Program-made: the position numbers and the translations under genes
The notes under the pieces: model-generated
What the model saw: only the letters and a program-made list of their open reading frames with translations
What the model was told of the DNA's origin: nothing
Database searches by the model: none
Origin: Atherinomorus stipes
Taxonomy: Eukaryota > Chordata > Actinopteri > Atheriniformes > Atherinidae
DNA length: 64,000 nucleotides
NCBI GenBank assembly: GCA_023101725.1
Contig: JALJCO010001181.1
Span: 266,800-330,799 of the forward strand
Reading direction: 5' to 3'
Shown: positions 33,800 through 45,125 of the stretch, in pieces
How positions within the stretch are numbered: position 1 is the stretch's first letter
How the letters are laid out: each line of letters opens with the position of its first letter

Positions 33800-33890
33800 T
33801 TGCTGTGGTTCAGCAGTGATGCACATCTGTTGCTATGGTAACTGAAAAGAAAGCGAGAAGTGAAACAGTGAGGAGGGGTTTCATCTAATG
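33800..33890 (+). promoter_or_regulatory. Conserved X-box/IRF-like module before C2
   Basis: E-box-like CATCTG, then the palindromic GTTGCTATGGTAAC (33829-33842) matching the RFX X-box style, then GAAAGCGAGAAGTGAAACAG (IRF/PU.1-like) and GGGGTTTCATCT. It ends 26 bp before the C2 acceptor and recurs at 45005 and 62837. Binding is inferred. Confidence 0.6.
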
Positions 33891-33916
33891 TCTGCAATGT
33901 GTCTCTCTCTCTGCAG

Positions 33917-34245
33917 TGGGTCGAGTCGAGCCCACCCTGACGGTGCTGCCCCCCTCCAGTAAAGAACTGGAGCAGGGGAAGGCCACACTCATGTGTCTGG
34001 CCAACAAGGGCTTCCCCTCAGACTGGAGTCTGTCCTGGAAGGTGGACGGCAGCAGCAGCAGCAGCTATGAGGAGAAAAAGAGTCCCGGGATGCTGCAGAA
34101 GGACGGCCACTACAGCTGGAGCAGCACCCTGAGGCTCTCTGCAGATGAGTGGAGGAAGGTGGGCTCTGTGACCTGTGAGGCCACCCAGGGCTCCCAGTCT
34201 CCAGTCTCAGAGTTACTGAGGAGAGACCAGTGTTCCCAGTACTGA
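33917..34245 (+). CDS. IGL constant exon C2
   Basis: Acceptor [28 protein letters not shown], then [54 protein letters not shown] and the C-terminal RRDQCSQY. All Ig-domain landmarks and the terminal interchain Cys are present. AATAAA at 34411-34416. Differs from C3 and C4 mainly in the Ser/Ile tract after KVDG. Confidence 0.95.
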
Positions 34246-34978
34246 CCTGACTCACTGGGATTCTGAGAAATGTAACAAAACACAAACAGAATCAGTCTTC
34301 TGTATCAACCACACCTTCTCTCGTTTTCTGATTAACCAGTTTTTTCCTCTGTATTATTTTTTTTCTTAATATCTTTTCTCTTACTTTTATAACTGAAATA
34401 TTCTTAACATAATAAAGATGATTTTTAAAAAGCAAGTGTTTTCATCAATGTTTTGGTGAAATAAATATAATCTGTTTCACCAGTTGCATAAAATAAACAA
34501 GAAATTACACCATAGCTGATTCAAAATCTTCATTAGGTAAAACATGAAGACATTTTAATGTTTCATATTAAGTTATAAAAGACATTTTTGGTCGAGACTG
34601 TATAAGTCATAAGTAAATGAATGAATAAGAAAAACTAACTGATGTTTCTGTCATATTATTTTCTTGATGTTATTGGAGAGACCTCATGATGATCTGTGAC
34701 ACTAAGATGGAAATCTGAACTTTATAATTGAAAGAAGTTTAAAGTGATTTGAACTTGAGCAGGAAATGACAGCTCAGACTAAAAATGAACTTTGTTCAGA
34801 TCGTGCAGCTTTTTAAGTGGAAGAAATCCGATAACAAAACTTGGATGGATGAAGTCTTATCAGAAAAAAAAAGAAAAATGCAAACACATGTTCTCTCTTC
34901 GATCATGAGTGTGTGTTTATGAGTGTGTTCTCACTGAACGGTATCATCTCTCAGTTTTTGTTCAGTCTGACTGAGGGA

Positions 34979-35006
34979 GGTTTTTGTACGACTGTTTTTC
35001 ACTGTG
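34979..35006 (-). other. 12-RSS of V B2
   Basis: CACAGTG, 12-bp spacer, ACAAAAACC; consensus. Confidence 0.9.
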
Positions 35007-35590
35007 TGAACACAGCTTGGCTGTTGATGCTATGAGCACTCTGACAGTAATAAACTGCAGCATCTTCAGCCTGAACTCCACTGATGGTCAGAGTGAAGTC
35101 AGTATTTCCAGATTTTGTTCCGCTGAAACGATCAGAAACTCCAGATTGACGGCTGTTTGTACAAGTTATGAGGAGTTTAGGAGCTTCTCCTGGTTTCTGA
35201 AGGTACCAGTTGAAGCAGTAACTAGTGCCTGGACTGACTTTACATTTAATAGACACCGGTTGTCCTGGAGAAACAGACTGAGATCCAGGAGTCTGAGTGA
35301 TGGCGACTTGACCAGATGATCCTGTAAAAACATGAAAGAGGGGAGAAAATGAAAACTTAAATACAATTTCGTTAAAGTCGATGAACATCCAAACACAGAA
35401 GAGGATGATTTCTTTAAGATGGAGAACAGATGGAAGAAGGTGAATGCTGCTTGTTTCAGTGTTTCTCCATCACAGCAGAACATCATTGTGGTGAACCTGG
35501 TTGCATCCTGAAGCAAAGTTTTCACAAGAGAGTCTCACCCTGAACAAGGAGCCCCAGGGTGGTCAGCAGTAGAGTCAGTGACATCATCAT
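35007..35590 (-). CDS. IGL V segment B2 (family B, two extra Cys)
   Basis: Leader exon 35590-35539, intron 217 bp, V exon 35321-35007 ([20 protein letters not shown]). [20 protein letters not shown] has a second Cys three residues before Trp, and [13 protein letters not shown] has a third Cys at the start of CDR2. [18 protein letters not shown] closes the domain. Octamer 35668-35675. It lies 760 bp downstream of C2 as the first V of cluster 3, a position matched by B3 after C3. Confidence 0.9.
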
Positions 35591-35667
35591 TGTGTCTCTG
35601 AAAGGTCTGAACAGCCACTGATCAACACTGACCTCTTAACAGCTGGAAGCAGAGAGGCAGGACACAT

Positions 35668-35675
35668 ATGCAAAC
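35668..35675 (-). promoter_or_regulatory. Family-B V octamer (representative)
   Basis: Plus ATGCAAAC, minus GTTTGCAT, one mismatch to the ATTTGCAT octamer. The same site lies at 23348, 46902, 50425, 56281 and 57154, each about 78-82 bp upstream of the leader ATG. No clear TATA box. Confidence 0.65.
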
Positions 35676-36976
35676 ACACACAGTCAGTCAGCTGCTCATC
35701 ATCCTCATCATCTCATCATGGTTTATGCTCATGTTTGACAAAGTTTTCACCAGAAACAGCTGCTCATCATCCGCATCATCTTTATCCTTATTTTTAACTC
35801 ATTTCTATTCTACAAAATTCTAATTTAATAGCTGTCCTTCAGATATAAATAAGATTTTCCGGAAATGTGATCTATTATTGTGTGAAATTTTTTCAAATAT
35901 TTGGAGGCTGATTTGATAACTTATGAACTTATGCGAGATTTTCTCAAGTCTTCATGCAGCATCTCAACAACATTTAGACTGAAAGTTAAAACTAAAAAAC
36001 AAAGTTACTGGACATTTTCTTTGAATATTCTGAAACTCTTAAACAAAACTAATGGATGTTGGAAGAAACATTAATTGTAAACCATTTTAAAATGAAATCC
36101 ATATAAGAAGTAGCTCATTCACTCTGGCCGTTACCCCCAATGTTTAGGCAGCAAACAGGAAGACAGGCTGGAGCCAGGAAAGAGAAAACCGCAGTTTGGT
36201 AAAAGGAAATAACAATGATTATTTTGCAGAGGTGGTGGCAGAAAAACACAGGTACAAAGGTGGTAATTAGTCTAAAACTGGTTTCTTCTGCCGAATAAAA
36301 GGAGTCAAAAAATACGTTCTTATGTATCAGAAATTTTCTTTAAAACAAAATGTGCTGGCTGGTGTTGCACCACTTTGTACAGTAGGTAGCAGTCTGCTGA
36401 TGAGTAGTCTGGAGTTTAAACGGCAGACGGGACTGATCAGATCTGATTGGACTTGAATCTGGACTTGAAAAGGGAAGCAAAAGAATTAGGACACATGAAT
36501 ACAAAAACAAAGCAAAACATGATTTCTGACAATCCCAACCCAGTACTTCTGAAATTTTTGGGTGTTATCGTCTGCAGTTGGTGTATTGTCTAAAGTTTTG
36601 TGGATTTCTGGCTACTTTTTCTGATATTAAGCAGCATCTTAATAACTGTTCTTACACTTAAAGTCCTGTAAAGTTCAGGTGGTTGAAATCGTAAGAGAAA
36701 CTGAAGTTAAAGGTCACAAACACTTTCTGTGACTTGTGTCTTGTTTCCTTCTACAAATTGATTGTGATTACAGATACTTTTTATATTTAATTTTAATGTT
36801 TTCACGAAGCTATTTTTCAGTAAATAACATCTAAGTTTATCTTTATTAAAGCCTTAATGATGAACTGATTAGCCGAATGAAAATTTGAGTGTGTGCTTTA
36901 GTGATTGTAACTGTTCAGTGAACTGTATCAGTCTCTGCAGCAGTCAGTTCAGTTTCTGTTCAGTCTGACTGAGGGA
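35676..36976. other. Spacer between B2 and A5
   Basis: No gene. 36110-36540 looks like a dispersed repeat (GGAGCCAGGAAAGAGAAAAC, GACAATCCCAACCCAGTAC), not identified. Confidence 0.4.
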
Positions 36977-37004
36977 GGTTTCTGTACGACTGCTTTTCAC
37001 TGTG
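36977..37004 (-). other. 12-RSS of truncated V A5
   Basis: Heptamer CACAGTG intact; nonamer ACAGAAACC carries one change from ACAAAAACC. Confidence 0.85.
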
Positions 37005-37255
37005 TGAACACATCACCGCTGTGATAACTCTGACAGTAATAAACTGCAGCATCTTCAGCCTGAACTCCACTGATGGTCAGAGTGAAGTCAGAGTTTGATC
37101 CACTGCCTGTAAAACGATCTGGAATCCCTGATTCTCTTCTGCTAGCAGTGTAGATGAGGAGTTTAGGAGTTTGTCCATCTTTCTGTTGGTACCAGGCTAG
37201 AAGGTGGTAGCTGCTCCAAACATAAACGTTGTGACTGGTTCTACATGTGATGGTG
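37005..37255 (-). pseudogene. IGL V segment A5, 5'-truncated
   Basis: Matches family A from FR1/CDR1 to CDR3 ([15 protein letters not shown] type end), but stops at 37255 inside FR1. Beyond it the sequence switches abruptly to TAAATTGAACAACAAATAAA, which belongs to the A3-A4 spacer (compare 30843). Leader, promoter and most of FR1 are gone through one deletion/recombination. It cannot be transcribed from its own promoter, but its coding end and RSS remain. Confidence 0.88.
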
Positions 37256-37675
37256 TAAATTGAACAACAAATAAATATCTGGTTTAATATTTGATCATAA
37301 ATAAATGAACAGAAGTAAAATCAGAAAGTGACTTTGATATTTCTGTCATATTATTGTCTTCATGTTATTGGAGAGACCTCATGATGATCTGTGACACTAA
37401 TCTGAACCTAAGTAATTAAAAGAAAGAAGTTTAAAGTGATTTTAACTTAATAAAGGGTTAGCTTATTGCAATACAGAAATGAGTAGCTGTTGTTTTTGGT
37501 TGGTGTATATTATTAATTATTTATACATTTAATTTGACTTAGATTATATTTTTTGTTGTCATGATTACATTGTCCTGATGGTGTACATATCAATGTAATA
37601 TGGAAAATAATAATGTTTTCTGTCTGTTGTTGTTGTTGTGATTTTTTTCTTGGGAATTATGTGTTTCTGTTTGAG

Positions 37676-37764
37676 TGTAGTTTTTGTAGGACCCCAAGAA
37701 AAGCTGCAGTTTCTCACTGTCGCTAATGGGGATCCTCCATAAATGAAATAAAATAAAATAAAAT
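37676..37764 (+). repeat. Retroposon 3' tail, copy 2
   Basis: Second copy of the GCTAATGGGGATCC-(AAATA)n tail, part of the duplicated spacer. Confidence 0.5.
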
Positions 37765-37994
37765 GGAAACTTGAGCAGGAAATGGCATCTTAAGCTAAAA
37801 ATGAACTGTGTTCAGATCGTGCAGCTCTTTAAGTGGAAGAAATTCCACAACAAAGCACGTGGATGGAATGAATTCTTATCAGGAAAAAGAAAATTACAAG
37901 CACATGTTCTCTCTTAGATCATGAACGTGTGTTTATGAGTGTGTTCTCACTGAACTGTATCATCTGTCAGTTTCTGTTCACTCTGACTGAGGGA

Positions 37995-38022
37995 GGTTTT
38001 TGTACGACTGTTTTTCACTGTG
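37995..38022 (-). other. 12-RSS of V A6
   Basis: CACAGTG, 12-bp spacer, ACAAAAACC; consensus. Confidence 0.9.
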
Positions 38023-38541
38023 TGAACACACACTGACTTGGACAATGAGTACTCTGACAGTAATAAACTGCAGCATCTTCAGCCTGAACTCCACTGATGG
38101 TCAGAGTGAAGTCAGAGTTTGATCCACTGCCTGTAAAACGACCTGGAATCCCTGATGCTCTGCTGCTAGCATAGTATATGAGGAGTTTAGGAGTTTGTCC
38201 ATCTTTCTGCTGGTACCAGGCTAGAAGGTGGTAGCTGTTCCAAACATAAACATTCTGACTGGTTCTACATGTGATGGTGACGGTTCCTCCCAGATCAGAT
38301 GTCTTTGCTGCAGGCTGAGTCACTGTGACCTGTCCTCTGGACTCTGAGGATACAGAGACAAAAACATAAAGCAGCTTCATGCTTTTGTGGGCTTCATTTC
38401 AGAGGGACGGATGTTCATAGAGGAGAGGAGTTGGATTCTCTGGACTTTACCTGTGAAGCAGCAGCAGAGGAGAGTCCAGATGAGGACGCAGATCAAAGTC
38501 ATGTTTTTCATGAGGAGGATTTCTGTGGCTTCTGTTGTCAT
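38023..38541 (-). CDS. IGL V segment A6 (family A, two Cys in germline CDR3)
   Basis: Leader exon 38541-38451, V exon 38343-38023, open. [17 protein letters not shown], then [36 protein letters not shown] and [20 protein letters not shown]3 carries C-x3-C, which could close a small loop or be trimmed on joining. Octamer 38621-38628. Its FR2/CDR1 is close to truncated A5 (YHLLAWYQQ). Confidence 0.9.
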
Positions 38542-38639
38542 GAAGGACAGCTGTCAGTCATCCAGTCTTCAACTCTCAGGACTATAAACTCTCCCAGAGC
38601 ACTGGAGCATGGTGCTGCTGATGCAAAGTGCCTCTCTAT

Positions 38640-39740
38640 GGAAATGTTCTCACTCCAGTAGCAACTTGGATCAATCATTTTTAACCTTCATTACATTTCA
38701 GATAATCTTTTACAATAATTGTTTGCTCTCTGCTAGAATTGACTTTTACTTTATTTGCACACGATGACTTTTATCAAAAAGTTGTGGTGCTTAGAAAATG
38801 TCAGTAGGTCATATTGAGAAAAATTTTCCTCCTGTCAGGTCCAACAATAGTATGTAAATTCAGTTATAAAACAATATTAAGAAATAAAAAAGTAGAATAA
38901 TTAAGTTATATTAAGATTATGAATATGAGCCTTTTATCCATAAAGCTCCTCTTGACAAACAAATTTGTTTGGAGCTTGATATCAGATTCTGCACAAGTCT
39001 GAGTCTGAATCAGGTGTTGCAGCAGGAACCTTCTGGAACCTGCAGGACCCGGCCCTCGAGGACCAGGACTGAGGATCCCTGGTTAAGATTCTTTTTTGGT
39101 TTTTACGAGAGAGAAACCAAGAGAAAACCTGCTGGATATCATAACCCCGTACTACATGTCCTCCTTCCTTCCCTGTGGAAGAAACAAAACAAACTTATCT
39201 CTGCATCACTGTCATAATAATAATAATAATAATAATAATGATAATAATGATAAAAATGATAAACCTGGCCGCTCATTACTGATGTATCAAAACTTACACC
39301 ACATCCCCATATGAACATCTCTCCCTGAAATAAAGCTATTTTAGGATTTTTTCATACTGGTTTGGTAAAACTTCCCCATCACTTTGATTCTAAGTTAATG
39401 TTTGGAAATGATCATAAATATAATCAATAAGAATCACAGATGGCAGAATATCATGCAACATGGAGCCAACAATATGTTAGTGGAGGTCTGTGCTCTCCGA
39501 GCGCTTTTTTAGTTTATGGATAAAATCCTGTTTTGCATACATTTGACCCATTGTTCTAAACAGATTTAAAATATTTCAATGTTTATGTTGAAGTTGGAAG
39601 GTGAGATTTCCTCAAGTCTTCATGCCTTCATATGACTGAAAGCTGCTCTGTGTCATTAAATGGGCTTTTGTGAGTTTGTTTGTTCAATTCTTGTCTTCTG
39701 AACAAAGTTGAGTTCTACAGTATTAACCTGGTATTTATTG
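38640..39740. other. Spacer with repeat fragments
   Basis: No gene. GGCCCTCGAGGACCAGGACTG at about 39052 is a common fish repeat end also seen at 47920. An (ATA)n run lies at about 39214-39258. Confidence 0.45.
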
Positions 39741-41345
39741 AATGAATGAATGAAATTTATTTATAAAGCACTTTTCATACAAATGTAGCACAAAGTGCTT
39801 CACATATTAAAATCAACATTTCAACAAAATGACAATTAGACAAACAATTACACAATTCCCCCCCCCCACACACACACATGCATACACCCTCCCTCAGTTT
39901 TTGTCATAACTGAATAAATATAACCCGGTTTGGCGCTTCTGTGAGGAAACATTATCTTGGGGATCCGTCCACACTAGGAGCCACCAATGTCTCCGAAGCC
40001 ACCACCAGGGGACCCCCCCAGGTCTCGGCCGCGAGGGGCCCACACCACAACCATGCAATTGCAGAGCAGGACCCCCCCTAGCCACCCCAACCAAGAGACC
40101 CCCCCAATGGAAACAACCCCAGAGACAAAAAAGCAAAGCTCCCAGCGTGGAGGACCCCCATGAGGAAAACACTGGAGTTGATGTTAAAGGCTAAATCAAA
40201 TAAACGTCAATAAGAACAAATAAGAACTATAAATATTAAAATATGGACTTATGAGTAATAAAAACAGCTAATATGAAATGCCTTTGTAAAATCAGAACCA
40301 CAGCAACAGTAAAAAAAAAAAAAAAAAAAAAAAGTAAATCAATGAATAAAACAATCGAAAGTACAAATGACATATCAATTTAATGCTTTATTAAAAAGGT
40401 AGGTCTTGAGCCTCCTCTTAAAAGCATCAACAGTCTCTGCGGCCCTGAGGTTCTGGCTGTTCCACAGACTAGGCCCATAATGGTGGAAAGCAGCCTCGCC
40501 ATGGGTTTTTGTCCCGACTTTGTGGACAACTAAAAGGCCAGTACCAGAGGACCTCAGGGTCCGCGAGGGTTCATAGTTTAGATAAATAATAAGGCCCAAG
40601 ACCATGAAGACATTTATAAACTATTAAAAGAACCTTAAAATCGATCCTGAAATGCACGGGGAGCCAATGCCGCGATTTTAAGTTTAATATGTTCCCTGCC
40701 CTCTGGTTCTTGTTAGAACACGTGCCGCTGAGTTCTGAAGAAGTTGCAAACTCTATGTACTCTTTTTAGGAAGACCAGAGAGCAGGGCATTAAAGTAATC
40801 TATTCTATTGGAAATAAAAGCATGCATCAGCACCTCCGCACTGGCAAGAGAGAGAAAGTGGGCGAACTCTGGCAATGTTTTTAAGATGATAAAATCCTGT
40901 CTTTGTGACATTTTTGATATGTGGAATAAAATTCAGCACAGAGTTGAAAAGAACACCCAAATTTCTCACGCACTGAGAAGGATTAAAATTCTGTCATTTT
41001 GGTAAAATGATCGCTCTCTTGTCTTCAGGACCGATGATTAAAACTTCCGTTTTGTCCTGGTTGAGCTGTAAGAAGTTCTCTGCCATCCATGACTTTATAT
41101 CTAAAATACAGTTTAAAAGGGTGTTGAATGGCTCCAGGTCATCAGGAGACACGGCGATGTAAAGCTGAGTATCATCAGCATAGCTGTGAAAGTCAATGCC
41201 ATGTCTGCTGATGACGTCCCCAAGTGGCAACATACAGTATACAGATTAAAAAGTATTGGGCCTAAAATTGAACCTTGGGGAACCCCCACACTCAATTTCA
41301 CAGATCCTTGAGGAGCATGTATCCAAACTTACTAAAAATTGTCGA
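39741..41345 (-). mobile_element. 5'-truncated LINE (L2-like) with reverse transcriptase remnants
   Basis: Minus-strand pieces read GVPQGSILGPILFNLY, then FHSYADDTQLYIAVSP (the YADD catalytic box of reverse transcriptase), then FLQLNQDKTEVLIIGP. After a gap comes ETVDAFKRRLKTYLFNKALN before the stop. These are hallmarks of L2-type LINE ORF2. Frames are broken between pieces. The 3' end at the left has TTTATAAAGCACTTTTCATA and a terminal ATTC repeat typical of L2. Inserted between A6 and A7. Confidence 0.75.
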
Positions 41346-41577
41346 CCTGTGAGGTAGGAGTAAAACCATTTTAAAACAGTAAAACCATTTTATTCTTTGG
41401 TTTCGATAAATGTCCTATATCTTTTTTCTTTTTGTAACATTTAAAGTGCAGCAGAGATGCTTGTGAGGTTGGTAAGTGGGTTTAAATTTGATTAAAAAAG
41501 TATTTGGAAAAAAAAGGAAATAACATGAATCTATGTCTGCACGAAGAGTGTTTCCACCAATTGTATAATGTTGTATG

Positions 41578-41640
41578 ATACATGTATGTTTTATACATAC
41601 ATACATACATGTTTCATACATGTATGTATGAAACATATAC
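41578..41640. repeat. TACA/TGTA-rich hairpin-forming tract
   Basis: Alternating CATACATACATACATGTTTC and CATACATGTATGTATGAAAC form near-perfect inverted repeats just 3' of the A7 RSS. Confidence 0.6.
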
Positions 41641-41743
41641 AGTTTTTATTTGTTAAATTTGAGTGTATTTTTGTTTTTAACTGTTCAGTGAACTGTATCA
41701 GTCTCTGCAGTCAGTTCAGTTCCTGTTCAGTCTGACTGAGGGA

Positions 41744-41771
41744 GGTTTTTGTACGACTGTTTTTCACTGTG
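41744..41771 (-). other. 12-RSS of V A7
   Basis: CACAGTG, 12-bp spacer, ACAAAAACC; consensus. Confidence 0.9.
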
Positions 41772-42296
41772 TGAACACATCTTGATTGATGATCCAATTA
41801 ACACTCTGACAGTAATAAACTGCAGCATCTTCAGCCTGAACTCCACTGATGGTCAGATTGAAGTCAGAGTTTGATCCACTGCCTGTAAAACAATCTGGAA
41901 TCCCTGATGCTCTGCTGTCAGCAGCGTATATGAGGAGTTTGGGAGTTTGTCCATCTTTATGTTGGTACCAGGCTAAACAGTGGTACCCGTAATAGTCGCT
42001 GTAAACATTTTGACTGGTTCTACATGTGATGTTGACGGTTCCTCCCAGATCAGATGTCTTTGCTGCAGGCTGAATCACTGTGACCTGTCCTCTGGACTCT
42101 GAGGATACAGAGACAAAAACATAAAGCAGCTTCATGCTTTTGTGGGCTTCATTTCAGAGGGACGGATGTTCATAGAGGAGAGGAGTTGGATTCTCTGGAC
42201 TTTACCTGTGAAGCAGCAGCAGAGGAGAGTCCAGATGAGGACGCAGATCAAAGTCATGTTTTTCATGAGGAGGATTTCTGTGGCTTCTGTTGTCAT
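41772..42296 (-). CDS. IGL V segment A7 (family A, extra Cys)
   Basis: Leader exon 42296-42206, V exon 42098-41772, open. [17 protein letters not shown], then [50 protein letters not shown] and [18 protein letters not shown]. Cys before LAWY plus a Cys in place of Arg in PDRF are unusual, since the Arg is part of a conserved VL salt bridge. FTLT has become FNLT, creating an N-glycosylation sequon (NLT), and VTITC has become VNITC (NIT). Octamer 42376-42383. Expression is plausible but folding may be affected. Confidence 0.85.
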
Positions 42297-42383
42297 GAAG
42301 GACAGCTGTCAGTCATCCAGTCTTCAACTCTCAGGACTATAAACTCTCCCAGAGCACTGGAGCATGGTGCTGCTGATGCAAAG

Positions 42384-42656
42384 TGGCTCTCTATGGAAAT
42401 GTTCTCACTCCAACAAGAACCAGGATCAGTATGATGATGATGTATATCAATATGTGACCATGTGGGATCCTGTCACTATGCTTCCAATAGATCATGCGCC
42501 CTGGCTACTTGTCCATGGGGATATTTCTTTGGCTGATTGGTTAGCATGCGTGACTCTCACTCGGGAGTCTCTGGGACAGAATACCACCCAGGTTCTCGTT
42601 GCGTATGTTACCACAAATAGAAAAGCTGGTTCTTCGTAAAATTTTACTATCATAAC
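42384..42656. other. Spacer with tRNA-like stretch
   Basis: 42525-42605 reads TGGCTGATTGGTTAGCATGC and later CCACCCAGGTTCTCG, resembling box A and a weak box B of a tRNA-derived SINE. No cloverleaf was confirmed. The 8 bases before 42657 (ATCATAAC) are the left target duplication of the next element. Confidence 0.35.
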
Positions 42657-43640
42657 TAGGGATGAGAATCGAGAACCGGTTCTCTGTCGTTCGATTCCAT
42701 GGAATCGTTCATCTGCCTGCTTAACGATTCTTCTTATCGGTTCCGTAAACATCGGGGGCATTTGTGCGATGACGTCATGTACGTGTCTCCAACATGGCGT
42801 TGCAGCAAACGTGCTTCAAAGTTTGGTTGTATTTCATGAAAAAATTACAATATAAGCGTGAGTTACATGTTGATCACATAACAGGGAGGCAATACCTCCA
42901 ACATTTGGCCACACAGCAGTTAGTTTGTTGGAATATGAAGCTTTTTGTACGTTGCTAAGCAACCGTGGTGGCACTCGGTGGGGAGCCTCAGCACGTCTTC
43001 CGTCTGCAACGTCGCAGGTAACGTAAAACTCCCATTAACTGTAATAATGTTAGAGATTATTCATAAAGTATGGTACTATGGCATATTAACGTTTAGTCTA
43101 CAGTTTATTTTGAACATGTTGAAAAGGAAAGCAGCATCATCTTCTGTCAGGTGTGTACTGCTGTGTACTGCTCTGTAAATTATAACAAAATATCTGACAA
43201 ATGAAACGAAACACACACATAAACATATACATACATATTTACACACACATAAAAATAATAATTCAAATTCAACATGTTCAAAAGGAGTAAATGGAAGTCT
43301 AACTTATTTAATCCGTTCCCTTTAAGTCCTAAAAGATCTTGTATCCTTCATCAAAAGGTAAACATGCTATTTTTCTGCACAGAAACAGTTACTGTACAAA
43401 AGTTGATCACTGCAGTTGTATGTTATTAGTTATTTCTTAACCGAAGTCAGCTTTAAGTTGAAGTTGAAGACAAAAGGTTGATGTATATTTCAAATGGAAA
43501 GTATAATTGCAACCAAAGCCGTTCATATTGTATTTAATCCTTCAATGAGAATCGATAAGAGAATCGACAAGGAACCGAATCGAAACGTGATGTCGATAAT
43601 GGTATCGTAATCGCTAAATTCTTAACGATTCCCATCCCTA
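42657..43640. mobile_element. hAT-type MITE with 8-bp target duplication
   Basis: Ends TAGGGATGAGAATCGAGAAC and (reverse complement of the right end) TAGGGATGGGAATCGTTAAG form terminal inverted repeats. Flanks ATCATAAC (42649-42656) and ATCTTAAC (43641-43648) match at 7 of 8. 984 bp, no transposase. It sits between A7 and C3. Confidence 0.8.
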
Positions 43641-43648
43641 ATCTTAAC

Positions 43649-45004
43649 TTTGTAATCAGTTTACCTTTTGAGATTTAATTTTGTTTAAATAACTCATTAA
43701 GCAGTATGACCTGATAGATTGTAACACTACTTTTTTTCCTTTCACCTTCAGACCGACCAGGGCATCTTGTCATGGATAAATTCTCTTTCTAAGATGCAGC
43801 ATTTTTCTTCTTTTTTAAAAATCAGAATCAGATTCCAACAGGAATTTAATAATTAATAATGGATCAACCAGTTTCTATTGAAACTGCTTATATTAATAAA
43901 TTAATTATATCAATTAATATGTATAATTAATAAATTACATAATGATTAGGAATAATGTGTGAATAATGAATGACATTAGAGTTTGAGTTTAACGGAAAAC
44001 TTTGGAAAAAGTAACATTATCTCGTCCCTCTTTATTTATAACCATACATTTGTATAAACATCTGCGTTTAAAAAATGAAATATTTCCACCTCCAAAAAAT
44101 TTGAGTCGTTCAGGTTTGACAAATAATCTTAAAGAGTTTTTTAGGTGGAACTGAGTGTCGGGGATGCATTCAAAGTTCATTTTGTGTTTTTACAATCTAA
44201 TGATTTCAAACCTACCATCATTTTAAGACATTCTCATATTTATGAAGTATTCTGAAAGTCAGTATTAAGTTTGCAAACATTCGAAATGTTCTGCTGTCAG
44301 ATTATGTTTGGGAACACTACAACCTTCAGTAAAGTAAAATCTAAAAAACAAGGTCTGAACTTTTTTAGTCAGAACATTGTTAGTTATCTGAAATCTGATG
44401 ACTTTGAAAAATTGTACTTCTATGATGAATGAACTTAAATTTGTAAATTTGACAAGTCAATTATTTGTCTACTGTGAACTACTTAGTTTTTTGTCCCGTT
44501 TTATCATCAATGTAAAAAAAGACTTCAGAGCAATCAAGAAGAGGTTTTTGCATCATTTTTCACCAAAATGTAGCGAAATATAGTGACCCATGTTTTTTCA
44601 CCACTTACAAAGTTACACATTACTGGATGTGGGAGATTGATTAAGTGTAATTTATTCACCAAATCTGTTTGTATGATAATAAAAAGAAGATACTTTTAGA
44701 CAACTGCTTAGGAAAATAAATTTTTCCACTCAGTATTGGAGTGCATAATTAAGGGAGCATGAAAGATAGATTTTCAAGAATTTTGATAATCTAAATGACA
44801 TAAAATACATGATAAATTGTGAAAACTGTACAAAATCTGATAAACGATGAAGACAAGTGACAACATGACGTGAATGTTGAAAATCTGGTTTTAAATTCTA
44901 ATTCATGATTTTAGTTTGAAGCAAAGTGACTCAGAAGAAACTGAAAACATCTAAAAAAAAAATGTCTTGAACATTTTTATCGTTATGGTCCTGAAACCTG
45001 TCTG
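43649..45004. other. Region where the cluster 3 J should be
   Basis: 44230-44296 matches the sequence just upstream of J3 and J4, and 44297 onward matches sequence downstream of J4 (CAGATTATGTTTGGGA). No RSS, FGGG motif or J donor exists between A7 and C3. See the J-deletion finding. Confidence 0.8.
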
Positions 45005-45095
45005 TTGCTGTGGTTCAGCAGTGATGCACATCTGTTGCTATGGTAACTGAAATGAAAGTGAGAAGTGAAACAGTGAGGAGGGGTTTCATCTAATG
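45005..45095 (+). promoter_or_regulatory. Conserved X-box/IRF-like module before C3
   Basis: GTTGCTATGGTAAC at 45034-45047, then GAAAGTGAGAAGTGAAACAG. Kept almost base for base although this cluster has lost its J. Confidence 0.6.
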
Positions 45096-45125
45096 TCTGC
45101 AATGTGTCTCTCTCTCTCTCTGCAG

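Noticed and set aside
34984..35319. Plus-strand ORFs opposite family-B V exons
   Set aside because: Shadow frames of the V exon on the other strand, with no independent signal.
39894..40172. Minus-strand Gly/Trp-rich ORF
   Set aside because: Lies in the 3' noncoding part of the LINE copy; low-complexity composition.
42525..42605. Possible tRNA gene
   Set aside because: Box A-like and weak box B-like words only; the arms do not pair well by eye. Kept as a SINE-like note.
42384..45125. Searched for a J segment in cluster 3
   Set aside because: No 23-RSS, FGxG codons or J-type donor found; the flanks show a deletion instead.
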